Part shown: positions 9,532-19,030 of the stretch, piece after piece
Position numbering within the stretch: the first letter of the stretch is position 1
Layout: every line of letters starts with the position of its first letter
DNA from: an uncultured Candidatus Saccharibacteria bacterium
GTDB taxonomy: Bacteria > Patescibacteriota > Saccharimonadia > Saccharimonadales > Saccharimonadaceae
NCBI GenBank assembly: GCA_948868795.1
Contig: CAQRDK010000002.1
Span: 112,601 to 176,600 of the forward strand
Direction of reading: 5' to 3'
DNA length: 64,000 nt
Made by a program: the position numbers and the translations under genes
The notes under the pieces: generated by a model
Databases searched by the model: none
What the model was told of the DNA's origin: nothing
What the model saw: the letters and a program-made list of their open reading frames with translations, nothing else

Positions 9532-10251
9532 ATGGAAGAAAAATCTCTAAAAACCAGCGCCTGGCAGCGCGTCATCATCATTATCATCGCAATTCTCTTG
9601 CTCGGTTCGACCGTCTTGACTTACATGTTTATTGTCATGGGCAATAGCAATAATTCTAGCTCTACTGCCGCCAACGAAGAAAAGATCAACGAGCTTATCG
9701 CGCAGTATGACGCTAAGCAAGCTGAGATTGACGAAGCCGCCAAGCCGCTTTCTGACAAATATTTCAGCGAATTCAAAAAATACCAGGCCAATGTCAAGGC
9801 CTACAACTCCGCTACCGCCAGCTCCAAAGTCCTCGAGACCGAAGATTTGAAAACCGGCACCGGCAAGACTCTCGCTGAGGGCGACACCGATTACGCCGCT
9901 TACTATCTCGGTTGGTGCGCCGACGGCACCGTCTTCGACTCCTCCTTCAATAACGATTCCGACGCCGACATCTCGACCGCGACCGGCCTCAACTCCCCGC
10001 TCGACCCGTCCGGTGGTCTCATCGAGGGCTGGAACCAGGGCGTCGTCGGCATGAAGCTCGGCGGCGTCCGCCAGGTTACTATGTCCGGCGACCTCGCCTA
10101 TGGCGACACCCGCGAAATCTGCGGCGGCTATAACTCTCCGCTCAAGTTCATCATCATGGCCGTCGAACCCGACGAAAACATCACCAAGCTAAACAGCGAG
10201 CTGAACGACATCTACCTCCAGCTCTATATGGCAATGTATGCCAACCAATAA
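9532..10251 (+). CDS. Membrane-anchored FKBP-type peptidyl-prolyl isomerase
   Basis: An N-terminal span (VIIIIIAILLLGSTVLTYMF) anchors a helical linker (about 45-95) and an FKBP domain facing outside. Domain signs are LKTGTGKTLAEGD, YYLGWCADGTVFDSS, GGLIEGWNQGVVGMKLGGVR and MSGDLAYGD, followed by the final strand FIIMAVE. Such enzymes help secreted proteins fold. AAGGAGG sits 5 bases before the ATG. The next gene starts 14 bases before this one ends, so it is probably co-transcribed and translationally coupled with the thioredoxin-reductase-like gene. It may also belong to the pheST transcript, which ends 23 bases upstream. Confidence 0.88.
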   Translation: MEEKSLKTSAWQRVIIIIIAILLLGSTVLTYMFIVMGNSNNSSSTAANEEKINELIAQYDAKQAEIDEAAKPLSDKYFSEFKKYQANVKAYNSATASSKVLETEDLKTGTGKTLAEGDTDYAAYYLGWCADGTVFDSSFNNDSDADISTATGLNSPLDPSGGLIEGWNQGVVGMKLGGVRQVTMSGDLAYGDTREICGGYNSPLKFIIMAVEPDENITKLNSELNDIYLQLYMAMYANQ

Positions 10252-11254
10252 TCCTGACACTCTCAATCTCGCCGTCATCGGCGGCGGTCCCGCCGCCCTC
10301 ACCGCCGCTCTCTACGCCGCTCGGGCCGGCCTGAAAGTCAAGGTTTTTGAGCGCGCCGTCATCGGCGGCGCCCTCGCCGAAATCTCTGACCTCTCAAACT
10401 ACCCCGGCTATGCCGGCCCCGGCCCTGCCCTCGCTGAGCAAATGCGCGCCCAGGCCGTCCAGGCTGGTGCTGAAATTATCTACGCCGAGTGTCAAAAACT
10501 CTGGCATTACGCCGATTTTTTCGAGCTCACTCTCGACGATGGCTTCACTGCCGCCGGCTCAGCTTCCGAATCTTCTTCTGGCGCCAAAGTCCGCGCCAAG
10601 AAAGTCCTCGTCGCAACCGGTTCCGACCCAAAGAAGCTCAGTTTTGCCCCGAAACCTCCTGTCTCCTACTGCGCTCTCTGCGACGGCGCCTTAGCTAAGG
10701 ATAAACACGTCGCTGTCATCGGCGGCGCCAATTCCGCTGTTCAGGAATCCCTCTATCTCGCCAACCTCGTCAAAGATCTCACCATCATCACCCACTCCCA
10801 CCTCAAGGCCGACCTCTACCTCCAGCGCCGTCTCGAATCCGTCCAAAAAACTCATGACATCAAAATCCTCGAAAACACCGAGGCCACCCCCGACCTTCTT
10901 AATACTTTCGACTATGTTTTTGTCTTCATCGGCAAGCGCCCGGCGACCGCCTTCCTCCGCCCCCTCGCCGATAGCCTCCTCCCGGACCCAACTGGCCGTA
11001 ACCCTCTCCTCGACTCCGCCGGCTACATCTTGACTAACCCGGCGACCGCCGCAAGTTCGACCTCTGGCCTCTCCGAAGCTGCCCATAATACCGTCGTCCA
11101 CAATATCACCGCCCACTCCACCGTCGTCCCCGGCCTCTACGCCGCCGGCGATGTTCGTTCCGGCAGCCTGAAACAAGTCGTCACCGCCGCCGCCGACGGT
11201 GCCTCTGCCGCCATCGAAATCCTCGAATCCCTCAATCTCTCCACGCCAGAATAA
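10238..11254 (+). CDS. trxB: Thioredoxin reductase-like FAD/NAD(P)H oxidoreductase
   Basis: 338 residues with an N-terminal FAD site (LAVIGGGPAALTAALYAARAG), the redox pair SYCALCDGAL near residue 145, a second nucleotide-binding motif (VAVIGGANSAVQESLYL) and the C-terminal GLYAAGDVRSGSLKQVVTAAADG motif typical of TrxB. It should pass electrons from NADPH to thioredoxin or a related disulfide carrier. No thioredoxin gene lies beside it. It overlaps the FKBP gene by 14 bases. The CALC pair replaces the usual CATC; two Ala/Ser-rich inserts (near 110 and 265) lengthen it slightly. Confidence 0.88.
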   Translation: MPTNNPDTLNLAVIGGGPAALTAALYAARAGLKVKVFERAVIGGALAEISDLSNYPGYAGPGPALAEQMRAQAVQAGAEIIYAECQKLWHYADFFELTLDDGFTAAGSASESSSGAKVRAKKVLVATGSDPKKLSFAPKPPVSYCALCDGALAKDKHVAVIGGANSAVQESLYLANLVKDLTIITHSHLKADLYLQRRLESVQKTHDIKILENTEATPDLLNTFDYVFVFIGKRPATAFLRPLADSLLPDPTGRNPLLDSAGYILTNPATAASSTSGLSEAAHNTVVHNITAHSTVVPGLYAAGDVRSGSLKQVVTAAADGASAAIEILESLNLSTPE

Positions 11255-11317
11255 GCTCCAGAATAATAATCACCCCTATAAAACGCCGTCTTCACTATAA
11301 TCCTTATGGTAAAACTA

Positions 11318-11346
11318 TTGACAAAAAGCATAAGGTGTGCTACAAT
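11318..11346 (+). promoter_or_regulatory. Promoter TTGACA-17-TACAAT
   Basis: TTGACA at 11318-11323 and TACAAT at 11341-11346 with a 17-base spacer. It drives the gene at 11441 through a leader of about 90 bases, in contrast to the leaderless genes nearby. Confidence 0.8.
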
Positions 11347-11440
11347 AGAAGAGTAAGTATATTCGAAGCGTAAATCTGACTAAATCCGCTATCAATAGCT
11401 TACAAAACCACACATCATTTTCATAGGAGGGTATGAACAA

Positions 11441-12487
11441 ATGAAGTACTTTTACATCAATCTAATCGTCTACTCTGTCTGGTTCGCTTTGGCCGCCGTG
11501 TTCGGGCTTGAACGCTACAACACTACCGGCTGCCAGGTAACCGAGCGCTACCCCGAGGAGCGCAGTCACCGCTGGTCCCGTATCGTCGCTATCGCCATGA
11601 TGGTTGCGGTCGAGGTCATGTACTGGCGCCCGCTCAATCAGCTCTGGGTTCTCTGGAAAATGGAGGAGGAATCTGGTTTCTTTACCTTCATTTATCTGGG
11701 TCTGGCCGCTTATGGGCTGCATCGCGTCTTCTGCCTGCTGGTTGAATATTTTGAAGATATCAGTTATGGCCGAGCCGAGGGCGACGCTTACGCCTACAGT
11801 GAACACTGCGCAAACTGCTGTTTCCGCGCTAATGGACGAGTCACGGAGCTTGAATGTCCTCTCGTGGGCTTCGCCTCCTGCCCTTGTCTTGAAGCCGGCC
11901 ACGACATTCGGGATGTTAATTACCTCTCCGAGGTGGTTACTGCCCTGCGTCGGATACGTGACAGGTATCAGCGTCGCGGTTTAGAGATGCCTTCCATGGT
12001 GTCTATCCGTGTACCCCAGCATCGCGTCGTCGTCAAGCATAATCCTTTCGATGAGCTTTTCAACGATCATCGTTGGGAGTTCGACATCGACCTGGGCTTC
12101 GGCTATGACAACCTAATCATCAACGAGGAACGTCCGCAATCCGCCAAGATTATTGACTTCCCCGCTGCTGCCGTTGTCCGTATGCCTGAACCTGAAACCT
12201 TGCCGACTCGGAAGTCGACTACGAAGCGCGACCTGCTTCAGGTCCGTCTCATCCGAGGCCAGTATGGCGCCTTCGAGCTCCGTATGACCGAAGAGGGTAT
12301 TGCCTGTCGCTTGACTCGCGAACTTCCCGGCGACCGCATTTTCGACCAACAGGTCACTTTCCCCGGCACCGAGAACATTCATGTCCTCGACGAGTTCCTG
12401 CTCAGCGAGCAGGGAAAGCTGCTTCACCGTTTCATCAATACGCCGACGGCGAATCTGAGCGAGCAGCAGCTTGCTAAACTCGGTTAA
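11441..12487 (+). CDS. Membrane protein with Cys-rich segment, unknown
   Basis: 348 residues. Three hydrophobic segments (about 5-22, 46-66, 78-97) lead into a cysteine cluster near residues 125-150 (EHCANCCFRANG, then CPLVGFASCPCLEAGHD). The rest is a soluble domain of unknown fold. AGGAGGG lies 10 bases before the ATG. Codon choice (CTG, CAG frequent) differs from the strongly C-ending neighbours, and it shares both this feature and a TACAAT promoter with a leader with the unknown gene at 30820. The cysteines might bind metal or iron-sulfur. No family is recognised. Confidence 0.7.
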   Translation: MKYFYINLIVYSVWFALAAVFGLERYNTTGCQVTERYPEERSHRWSRIVAIAMMVAVEVMYWRPLNQLWVLWKMEEESGFFTFIYLGLAAYGLHRVFCLLVEYFEDISYGRAEGDAYAYSEHCANCCFRANGRVTELECPLVGFASCPCLEAGHDIRDVNYLSEVVTALRRIRDRYQRRGLEMPSMVSIRVPQHRVVVKHNPFDELFNDHRWEFDIDLGFGYDNLIINEERPQSAKIIDFPAAAVVRMPEPETLPTRKSTTKRDLLQVRLIRGQYGAFELRMTEEGIACRLTRELPGDRIFDQQVTFPGTENIHVLDEFLLSEQGKLLHRFINTPTANLSEQQLAKLG

Positions 12488-12627
12488 CCCCGCATCGCGT
12501 CCCCTGCCCAAACGAATGTCCAAACATTTTCCCGAAATACCCCGCATCCCTAGCGCCGCCAATCCCCGTCCAAACAGACGCCTTCGGGCGCCGCTCCGAC
12601 TGGAGCCAATATCACGATTAGACCCAT

Positions 12628-12658
12628 AAGCCCGCCGTTCCTCGAACGACGGGCTTTT
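12628..12658 (+). terminator. Rho-independent terminator
   Basis: AAGCCCG-n-CGTT, loop CCTCG, AACG-n-CGGGCTTTT. The T-run runs straight into the ATGCTATAAT promoter of sbcB. Confidence 0.8.
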
Positions 12659-12676
12659 CCATGCTATAATAGCCTC

Positions 12677-14206
12677 ATGAACCCCAAACCCACCTACTAC
12701 TTTTACGACCTCGAAACCTCCGGCCTGAACCCACGCCTCGACCGCATCATGCAATTCGCTGGCCAGCGCACCGACCTCGATTTCAACCTTATCGGCGAAC
12801 CGGACAACATCCTCGTCGCCCTCGCCGACGACACTCTCCCTAGCCCCGGCGCCATCATGGTCACCGGCATCACCCCGCAATCAACCGGACAAGATGGCTT
12901 GACCGAGCGCGAGTTCTGTGAGTTTCTCCTCGAGAAATTCGCCACTCCAAACACGACTATCATGGGCTATAATTCCGTCCGCTTCGACGACGAGTTCGTC
13001 CGCCATACCCTTTGGCGCAACTTCCATGACCCTTATGAATGGCAATGGAAAGACGGCCGCAGTCGCTGGGATCTCCTCGACGTCGTTCGTCTTACTCGCG
13101 CCCTCCGCCCCGAGGGGATCAACTGGCCAGTCACGCCTGAAGGTCGTCCGACTAACCGCCTTGAGCTCATCACGAAAGAAAATAACATTTCCCACGAACA
13201 CGCCCACGACGCACTCTCCGATGTCTGCGCCCTAATCGCTGTCACAAAACTCATCCACGACAAACAGCCGCAGCTCTTCGACTTTCTCTATAAGCACCGC
13301 AACAAACGCGACGTCGCCGACCTTGTCAATCTCGACAACCCCCAGCCCTTCGTCTATGCCACCGGCCGCTATCCTTCCGCGACCTGCCATACTAGCGTCG
13401 CCTACCCCTTCGCCCCCGCGGATAACGGCAATGTCCTCGTCTTTGACCTCCGCTACGACCTCGACGAACTCCTGAAAGGCGAAGCTGACGCCAAAGCCGC
13501 TGGTACCCTCGACTTCAAAAAGCCATTTCACGAGCGCGACCCATGGGAGCGTGGCTTCCAGCCCATCGTGAAAAAGCTCCAATATAATCATTGCCCCGTC
13601 GTCGCCCCGCTCGGCGTCCTCGAAAAATCCGTCTCGACCGACCCCGCCCAAGTCTCGGCCGACCCGACCAAATCTGCCGCCGAAACCGCCGAACTCGCGC
13701 GCACCGGTTGGCAAAAAATCGACCTCACCCTCGACCAAGTTCAGAAAAACCTCAAATCTCTCCTCGCCCACCCCGAGTTCATCGAGCGCATGGCGAAGGT
13801 GAAGCGCCCCGACTATCCGCCCTCCGTAGATCCCGAGAGCGCTCTCTATGACGGCTTCCTCGACGACCACGATCGCCTTCTTTGTTCGACCGTCCGCAAC
13901 AATGGCGCCGACGACCTCGCCGATTATCACCCGCATTTCCTCGATGACCGCCTCCCGGAGCTCCTCCTTCATTACAAGGCCAAGAATTACCCCTCCGCCC
14001 TCGCTGGCGACGAAATCGAAAAATGGGAAGCCTACCGCACGAAGCGCCTCGCCGACCAATCTCCGCGCTTTCTCGAAGAACTCCAAAAAATCCAGCAAAC
14101 CCTCGGTCGCGGCGGCTCCTGGGGTAGCCGCTCCCCTGAAGACTGTGCCTATCTCCTCGAAGAACTCCACCTCTGGTACGAATCCATTCAGCCCGCCGAC
14201 TACTAG
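12677..14206 (+). CDS. sbcB: Exodeoxyribonuclease I
   Basis: Degrades single-stranded DNA 3' to 5' and takes part in recombination and mismatch repair. The DnaQ-type nuclease domain shows FYDLETSGLNPRLDRIMQFA (DxE motif), GYNSVRFDDEF and the HDALSDVCALI motif near residue 180. The RPTNRLELITKENN segment and the C-terminal ExoI domains (SH3-like and helical, ending with WGSRSPEDCAYLLEELHLWY) fit SbcB. At 509 residues it is close to the E. coli length. The start is set by TGCTATAAT seven bases upstream, so it is leaderless. It lies head to tail with uvrA, with 42 bases and a separate promoter between. Confidence 0.92.
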   Translation: MNPKPTYYFYDLETSGLNPRLDRIMQFAGQRTDLDFNLIGEPDNILVALADDTLPSPGAIMVTGITPQSTGQDGLTEREFCEFLLEKFATPNTTIMGYNSVRFDDEFVRHTLWRNFHDPYEWQWKDGRSRWDLLDVVRLTRALRPEGINWPVTPEGRPTNRLELITKENNISHEHAHDALSDVCALIAVTKLIHDKQPQLFDFLYKHRNKRDVADLVNLDNPQPFVYATGRYPSATCHTSVAYPFAPADNGNVLVFDLRYDLDELLKGEADAKAAGTLDFKKPFHERDPWERGFQPIVKKLQYNHCPVVAPLGVLEKSVSTDPAQVSADPTKSAAETAELARTGWQKIDLTLDQVQKNLKSLLAHPEFIERMAKVKRPDYPPSVDPESALYDGFLDDHDRLLCSTVRNNGADDLADYHPHFLDDRLPELLLHYKAKNYPSALAGDEIEKWEAYRTKRLADQSPRFLEELQKIQQTLGRGGSWGSRSPEDCAYLLEELHLWYESIQPADY

Positions 14207-14248
14207 ACTTGTAAAAAATAGGCTTTTACGGTATAATACCAAGTTAGA

Positions 14249-17122
14249 ATGGACGACAATTTTATCAAAATCCGTGGCGCCCGCCAGAACAACCTCAAAG
14301 ATCTCGACGTGGATATTCCACGCGATAAACTTGTCGTGATTACCGGCCTTTCCGGCTCCGGAAAGTCCAGCCTCGCCTTCGACACGATTTACGCCGAAGG
14401 TCAGCGTCGCTACGTCGAAAGTCTTTCGAGCTATGCCCGCATGTTCCTCGGCGTCATGGATAAACCCGACGTCGACATGATCACCGGCCTCTCCCCGGCC
14501 ATTTCTATTGACCAGAAGTCTACCAGCCGCAACCCTCGTTCGACCGTCGCGACCGTCACCGAAGTTTACGATTATCTTCGCCTCCTCTTCGCCCGTATCG
14601 GCGTCCCGCATTGTCCGATTTGCCACCGCGAAGTCCAGCGCCGCAGCGTCGAAGACATCGTGAATGAAGTCATGAAACTCCCTCTCGGCTCGAAACTTAT
14701 GCTTCTCGCGCCGATCGTCGCCCAGAAAAAGGGTAGCTTCCAACACGTCTCTGAGCAATACCAAATCAAAGGTTTCTCTCGCGTCCGTGTCGACGGCATC
14801 GTCTACGCACTCGACGAGTTCCCCGAGCTAAACAAGAACGATCGCCACGACATCGAAATCGTCGTCGACCGTTTCATTTTAAGCCCCGACCTCCTCTCTC
14901 GCATCTCCGGCTCGATCGAGCAGGCCCTCGAGCTCGGCCAGGGAATTATCAAACTCCTCAAAATTAACGACAACGCGACGACTATCGAAGGCAGCCCAGG
15001 CGAAGCCGAAGTCCTTACCTTCTCCCAGCGCTATGCCTGCGAGCTTCATCCCGACGAGCTCATCCCCGAGCTCGAGCCGCGCCTCTTCTCCTTCAACGCC
15101 CCGCAAGGCGCCTGCCCGACTTGTACCGGTCTCGGAACCCGCATGGAAATCGACCCTGATCTCATCTTGAACCCGAACCTCACCATTGCCGAAGGCGGCA
15201 TTCGCCCGTTCAATCGCGTCACCCAAGAATCTTGGTGGCTGAAACGCTTGACCGCTGTTGGCGAACGCCATGGCTTCTCTGTCCATGTCCCGATTGGCCA
15301 ACTTTCCGAGGAAGCTATCCAAATTCTCCTTTACGGCACCGGTAAAGAAAAATACGAAGTCAAAGTCGGCGGCCACGGCAAATGGGGCGATGGCGCAACC
15401 TACCAATCGACCTACGAAGGCGTTATCCCGACCCTCGAACGCCGCCATAAGGAGACCGATTCCGAGTTCATTCGGAAGGATATTGAGCGTTTCATGCGCG
15501 TCAAAGAGTGTCAAACCTGTCACGGCGCCCGTCTCCAGCCCTCCGTCCTCGCTGTTACTGTCCATGGTCTTAACATTGTCGACATGTGCAATCTTGACGT
15601 CGACGCCACTCTTGAAGTCCTGAAAAACGACCTCAAGTTCACCGAAAGCGAAGCTATGATTGCCGAACCAATCATCAAAGAAATCCGCGAACGCGTCCAG
15701 TTTATGAAAGACGTCGGCCTTGGTTATCTCGAGCTTGGTCGCGCCGCCAACACTCTTTCCGGCGGCGAAGCTCAGCGCATTCGCCTTGCCACCCAAATCG
15801 GCTCCGGCCTCCAGGGCGTCCTCTACGTTCTCGACGAGCCGTCTATCGGCCTCCACCAACGCGACAATGACAAGCTCATCGCCACTCTGAAACACCTCCG
15901 CGACCTCAAAAACACCGTTCTCGTCGTCGAACATGATGAAGATACCATGCGTGAAGCTGACTTTATCGTCGACATCGGCCCCGGCGCAGGGAAGAACGGT
16001 GGTCGTCTCATTGCCGCTGGCACTCCCGACGAAGTCGCAAACGACCCCGATTCAATCACCGGCCAATATCTCTCTGGCCGTAAAGAAATCCCCACCCCGA
16101 AGAAACGTCGCCAGCCGAAAAAATACAAAGAACTAGTCGTCGTCGGCGCCCGCGAGAACAACTTGAAAAATATCACCGTCAAGTTCCCGCTCGGTGTCAT
16201 GACCGTCGTTTCCGGCGTCTCCGGCTCCGGCAAGTCTACCCTCGTCAACGAAATCCTCGCGAACGAGCTCCTCGCTCGCCTCCACCGCGCCCAGACTGTT
16301 TCCGGCCTCCACGAGCGCATCGACGGCATCGAGCATCTCGACAAATGTATCGTCATCGACCAATCCCCGATCGGCCGCACCCCCCGCTCTAACGTCGCGA
16401 CTTATACCGGCGTCTTTAACCAAATCCGCGAGCTTTTCGCCCATCAGCCCGAAGCTGAACTTCGCGGTTATAAAGCCGGCCGTTTCAGTTTCAATATTAA
16501 GGGTGGACGCTGCGAAACCTGCCAGGGCGACGGTGTCAACAAAATCGAAATGCACTTCCTCCCCGACGTCTACGTCACCTGCCCCGCTTGCCACGGCCGC
16601 CGCTACAACCACGAAGCCCTCGAAATCAAGTACAAAGGGAAAGATATTTCCCAAGTTCTCGACATGACGATTGATGAAGCTGTTGAATTCTTCGTCAACA
16701 TCCCCACTATTCTCACGAAGCTCAAAACCATTCAAGAAGTCGGTCTCGGCTATATTAAGCTCGGCCAATCCGCCACCACTTTCTCCGGCGGCGAAGCCCA
16801 GCGTATTAAGCTCGCCACCGAGCTCGCTCGCCGCAGCACCGGCAAGACCCTCTATATCCTCGACGAACCAACCACTGGCCTCCACACCGACGACGTCAGC
16901 CGTCTGCTCAAAATCCTTGGCAAGCTCGTCGATGGCGGCAATTCCATGATCATCATCGAGCATAACCTCCACGTCATCAAATCCGCCGATTGGATTATCG
17001 ACATGGGTCCCGAAGGCGGTCAAAACGGCGGTCAGGTCGTCGCCACCGGCACCCCGGAAAACCTCGCCCAAAACCCCAACACCCCCACCGGCAAATACCT
17101 CAAACAAATCCTCGGGCTGTAA
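14249..17122 (+). CDS. uvrA: UvrABC excinuclease subunit A
   Basis: ATPase that detects DNA lesions and loads UvrB in nucleotide excision repair. 957 residues, full length. First Walker A is GLSGSGKSS near residue 31; first zinc module CPICHRE near residue 120; second zinc pair CPTCTGLG near 290. The signature LSGGEAQRIRLATQ is followed by VLDEPSIGLHQRD. The second half has GVSGSGKSTL, CETCQGDG with CPACHGRRYN, and FSGGEAQRIKLA with LDEPTTGLHTDD. A TATAAT box ends 11 bases upstream, leaving almost no leader. uvrB and uvrC are not in the window. Confidence 0.98.
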   Translation: MDDNFIKIRGARQNNLKDLDVDIPRDKLVVITGLSGSGKSSLAFDTIYAEGQRRYVESLSSYARMFLGVMDKPDVDMITGLSPAISIDQKSTSRNPRSTVATVTEVYDYLRLLFARIGVPHCPICHREVQRRSVEDIVNEVMKLPLGSKLMLLAPIVAQKKGSFQHVSEQYQIKGFSRVRVDGIVYALDEFPELNKNDRHDIEIVVDRFILSPDLLSRISGSIEQALELGQGIIKLLKINDNATTIEGSPGEAEVLTFSQRYACELHPDELIPELEPRLFSFNAPQGACPTCTGLGTRMEIDPDLILNPNLTIAEGGIRPFNRVTQESWWLKRLTAVGERHGFSVHVPIGQLSEEAIQILLYGTGKEKYEVKVGGHGKWGDGATYQSTYEGVIPTLERRHKETDSEFIRKDIERFMRVKECQTCHGARLQPSVLAVTVHGLNIVDMCNLDVDATLEVLKNDLKFTESEAMIAEPIIKEIRERVQFMKDVGLGYLELGRAANTLSGGEAQRIRLATQIGSGLQGVLYVLDEPSIGLHQRDNDKLIATLKHLRDLKNTVLVVEHDEDTMREADFIVDIGPGAGKNGGRLIAAGTPDEVANDPDSITGQYLSGRKEIPTPKKRRQPKKYKELVVVGARENNLKNITVKFPLGVMTVVSGVSGSGKSTLVNEILANELLARLHRAQTVSGLHERIDGIEHLDKCIVIDQSPIGRTPRSNVATYTGVFNQIRELFAHQPEAELRGYKAGRFSFNIKGGRCETCQGDGVNKIEMHFLPDVYVTCPACHGRRYNHEALEIKYKGKDISQVLDMTIDEAVEFFVNIPTILTKLKTIQEVGLGYIKLGQSATTFSGGEAQRIKLATELARRSTGKTLYILDEPTTGLHTDDVSRLLKILGKLVDGGNSMIIIEHNLHVIKSADWIIDMGPEGGQNGGQVVATGTPENLAQNPNTPTGKYLKQILGL

Positions 17123-17126
17123 AACC

Positions 17127-17143
17127 GTTGTAATTTTTACAAC
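17127..17143. repeat. 17-bp palindrome GTTGTAA-TTT-TTACAAC, copy 2 (after uvrA)
   Basis: Reverse complement of the copies at 8339 and 26337, five bases after the uvrA stop. The T-tract is in the loop, not after the stem, so it is a poor terminator. Confidence 0.6.
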
Positions 17144-17296
17144 ACTTTCCACACCAAAATAACTTCGACGAAATACTATCAAACCTCGACCAAAATCGCC
17201 AAAATCAGCCATTGACCCGCGCTTTCCGCTCATGTATAATTAAATAGACACAAGTCATTATATAAACACTAAAGACAAAATAAAGGAGTTTATTTT

Positions 17297-17872
17297 ATGT
17301 CTAAAACTACCAATGCGCTCATCGCGCTTGGCGTCGTTGCTGGCTTAGGCGCCGCAGTCTTGCCACTCAGCTCTTATGCTGCCGACCCAGCCACAGATAA
17401 GGTTGGTGTCACCCTGACAATTGAGGATGAGCTGACTATCGAAGCCGACAAAAGCACAACCGATAAGGTTGACCTCTCTGGCACTGGTCACACCGGCGCT
17501 GTCACCTTGACCGTTGTCACTAACAACCAGAAGGGCTACAACCTCGGCATTATGGGTTCTGCTGCTACCAACCCAACTTCCTTGACGAGCGACCTCGGTG
17601 ATCAGATTACCGCCGTTGCTGGTACGCTTGCCTCTCCAGCTGCTTTGAGCACTGCTACCTCTGAATGGGGTTATCGCCTCGCTGGCACCGAAGCCAACAA
17701 GTACGCTGGTGTTACTGGTGATAATGCCGTTATCAAAACCACCGATGCCCCGACTGGGACAAGCGGCGACGAAACTATCGTCACCTTCGGCGCTTCCATC
17801 AAAGATGGTCAGCCAGCTGGTACCTACAACGGCGAAGTCACCTTCACCGCTACTAACAACGCTAACGCTTAA
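17297..17872 (+). CDS. Secreted WxL-like surface protein
   Basis: 191 residues with a signal peptide (ALIALGVVAGLGAAVLPLSS, cleavage near SYA-ADP). The mature part is a beta-rich Thr/Ala-rich domain with repeated VTLTV-type strands, a central SEWGYRLAG turn and a closing GQPAGTYNGEVTFTATNN strand, as at the end of WxL surface domains. It has a strong ribosome site (AAAGGAG) and a promoter TTGACC-17-TATAAT at about 17212, suggesting high expression. The following gene is its likely DUF916-type partner. The assignment is by strand pattern and context; a canonical WxL pair is not clear, so a distant member is likely. Confidence 0.72.
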   Translation: MSKTTNALIALGVVAGLGAAVLPLSSYAADPATDKVGVTLTIEDELTIEADKSTTDKVDLSGTGHTGAVTLTVVTNNQKGYNLGIMGSAATNPTSLTSDLGDQITAVAGTLASPAALSTATSEWGYRLAGTEANKYAGVTGDNAVIKTTDAPTGTSGDETIVTFGASIKDGQPAGTYNGEVTFTATNNANA

Positions 17873-17891
17873 TCCTTAAGTTTTTAGCTAT

Positions 17892-17924
17892 AAAATATCG
17901 CTCGTCTTTCGGGCGATATTTTGT
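17892..17924 (+). terminator. Rho-independent terminator
   Basis: AAAATATCGC pairs with GCGATATTTT across an 11-base loop, right after the WxL-like gene. Confidence 0.85.
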
Positions 17925-17961
17925 TTAGCTTGTGGTATAATGATAAGAAATAAGGAGGTTA

Positions 17962-18873
17962 ATGAAAAAAATCAAAATTATTTTGGCTGCGCTTGTCTTA
18001 TCGTTACTCGGTTTTTCTGCTGCCAGCCCAGTTTATGCGGAAGATGATGAAAGTTCTGTAAACTACGTTCTTGGTATCACTCCAACTCAAAAGGGCTTCG
18101 GAACTATGCTCCCCGGCGAAACCTATACAGACAGTTTCAAAGTCCGCAACAAAGGTGGCGGTGAGTTTAGCTATCGCATCTCAGTCACGCCATATAGCGT
18201 CGAAAGCGAAACTTACGAGCCAAACTACGATAAAAAAACTCAATACACCGATATTGCTGATTGGATCACGGTCGACAAAACCGAGGGAACCGTCGCCGCC
18301 AACCAAGAAGAGGAAATTACTTACACCGTAACTATTCCAGAAGATGCTCACGGCGGCGCACAAGCTGCTACAATCATGGTTAGCATGGGCGGTGAAAGTG
18401 ACGAAGGCCTCCAGGCCGTGCGTCGACTTGGCTACCTTGTCTTCGGTAACGTCGATGGTGAAATCACCACCACCGCAAAAATCCTCGAGAACAAAATCCC
18501 CAGCTTCATCTTTACCCCCCCAATTTCCGCCACCTCACTCGTCGAGAACACCGGCAATGTCTATACCGCCGCTACCTACACGCTTCAGGTTTTCCCGCTC
18601 TTCAGCGACGAAGAAGTCTACACTAACGAAGAAGAACCTGACAAAAACATTATCTTCCCGGAGACCAAGCGCTTCTATACCGCCTCCTGGGAAGGCGCGC
18701 CATCCCTCGGTATCTTCCGCGTCCGCCAAACCATCAAAATCTTCGACGAAGTCTCGACCGTCGAGAAACTCGTCTTTCTCTGCCCGATTTGGTTCCTCTT
18801 TATTATCGTTCTAATTATCTTCGTTGCCATTTTCTGGATCGTCAGTCGCATCCGCGGACGCAATAAAGAATAA
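17962..18873 (+). CDS. DUF916/WxL-interacting-like membrane-anchored surface protein
   Basis: 303 residues: signal peptide (ILAALVLSLLGFSAASPVYA), then an immunoglobulin-like domain with ITPTQKGFGTMLPGETYTDS and FKVRNKGGGEFSYRISVTPY, the pattern of DUF916 peptidoglycan-binding partners of WxL proteins. A second beta domain follows, then a C-terminal membrane span (FLCPIWFLFIIVLIIFVAIF) and a basic tail. It should sit on the outer face of the membrane. AAGGAGG lies 4 bases before the ATG. It follows the WxL-like gene after a terminator and has its own TATAAT near 17937, so the two can be expressed at different levels. Confidence 0.75.
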   Translation: MKKIKIILAALVLSLLGFSAASPVYAEDDESSVNYVLGITPTQKGFGTMLPGETYTDSFKVRNKGGGEFSYRISVTPYSVESETYEPNYDKKTQYTDIADWITVDKTEGTVAANQEEEITYTVTIPEDAHGGAQAATIMVSMGGESDEGLQAVRRLGYLVFGNVDGEITTTAKILENKIPSFIFTPPISATSLVENTGNVYTAATYTLQVFPLFSDEEVYTNEEEPDKNIIFPETKRFYTASWEGAPSLGIFRVRQTIKIFDEVSTVEKLVFLCPIWFLFIIVLIIFVAIFWIVSRIRGRNKE

Positions 18874-18885
18874 AAACTTTAATAG

Positions 18886-18916
18886 AAAAGCGTAGGGAAC
18901 TAAACCTGCGCTTTTT
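18886..18916 (+). terminator. Rho-independent terminator
   Basis: AAAAGCG-n-AGG, loop, CCT-n-CGCTTTTT after the DUF916-like gene. Confidence 0.8.
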
Positions 18917-19030
18917 GCTGACAAAACCTAACCTGGTAACCGCTTAAATCCCCTCCCACCTCTTGTCAAACGCCTCAAAAAGTAGTAAAATGTTATAAAG
19001 ACAGAATTGTTTACTAAAAGGAGTTATTAT

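Noticed and set aside
13232..14764. A 510-codon minus-strand frame opposite sbcB and uvrA
   Set aside because: Both plus-strand genes are unmistakable. The strong C-ending codon bias keeps antisense frames open; there is no ribosome site or recognisable domain.
16133..17233. A 366-codon minus-strand frame opposite uvrA
   Set aside because: Shadow of the uvrA codons, with Gly/Asp/Val-rich sequence typical of antisense reading in this genome.
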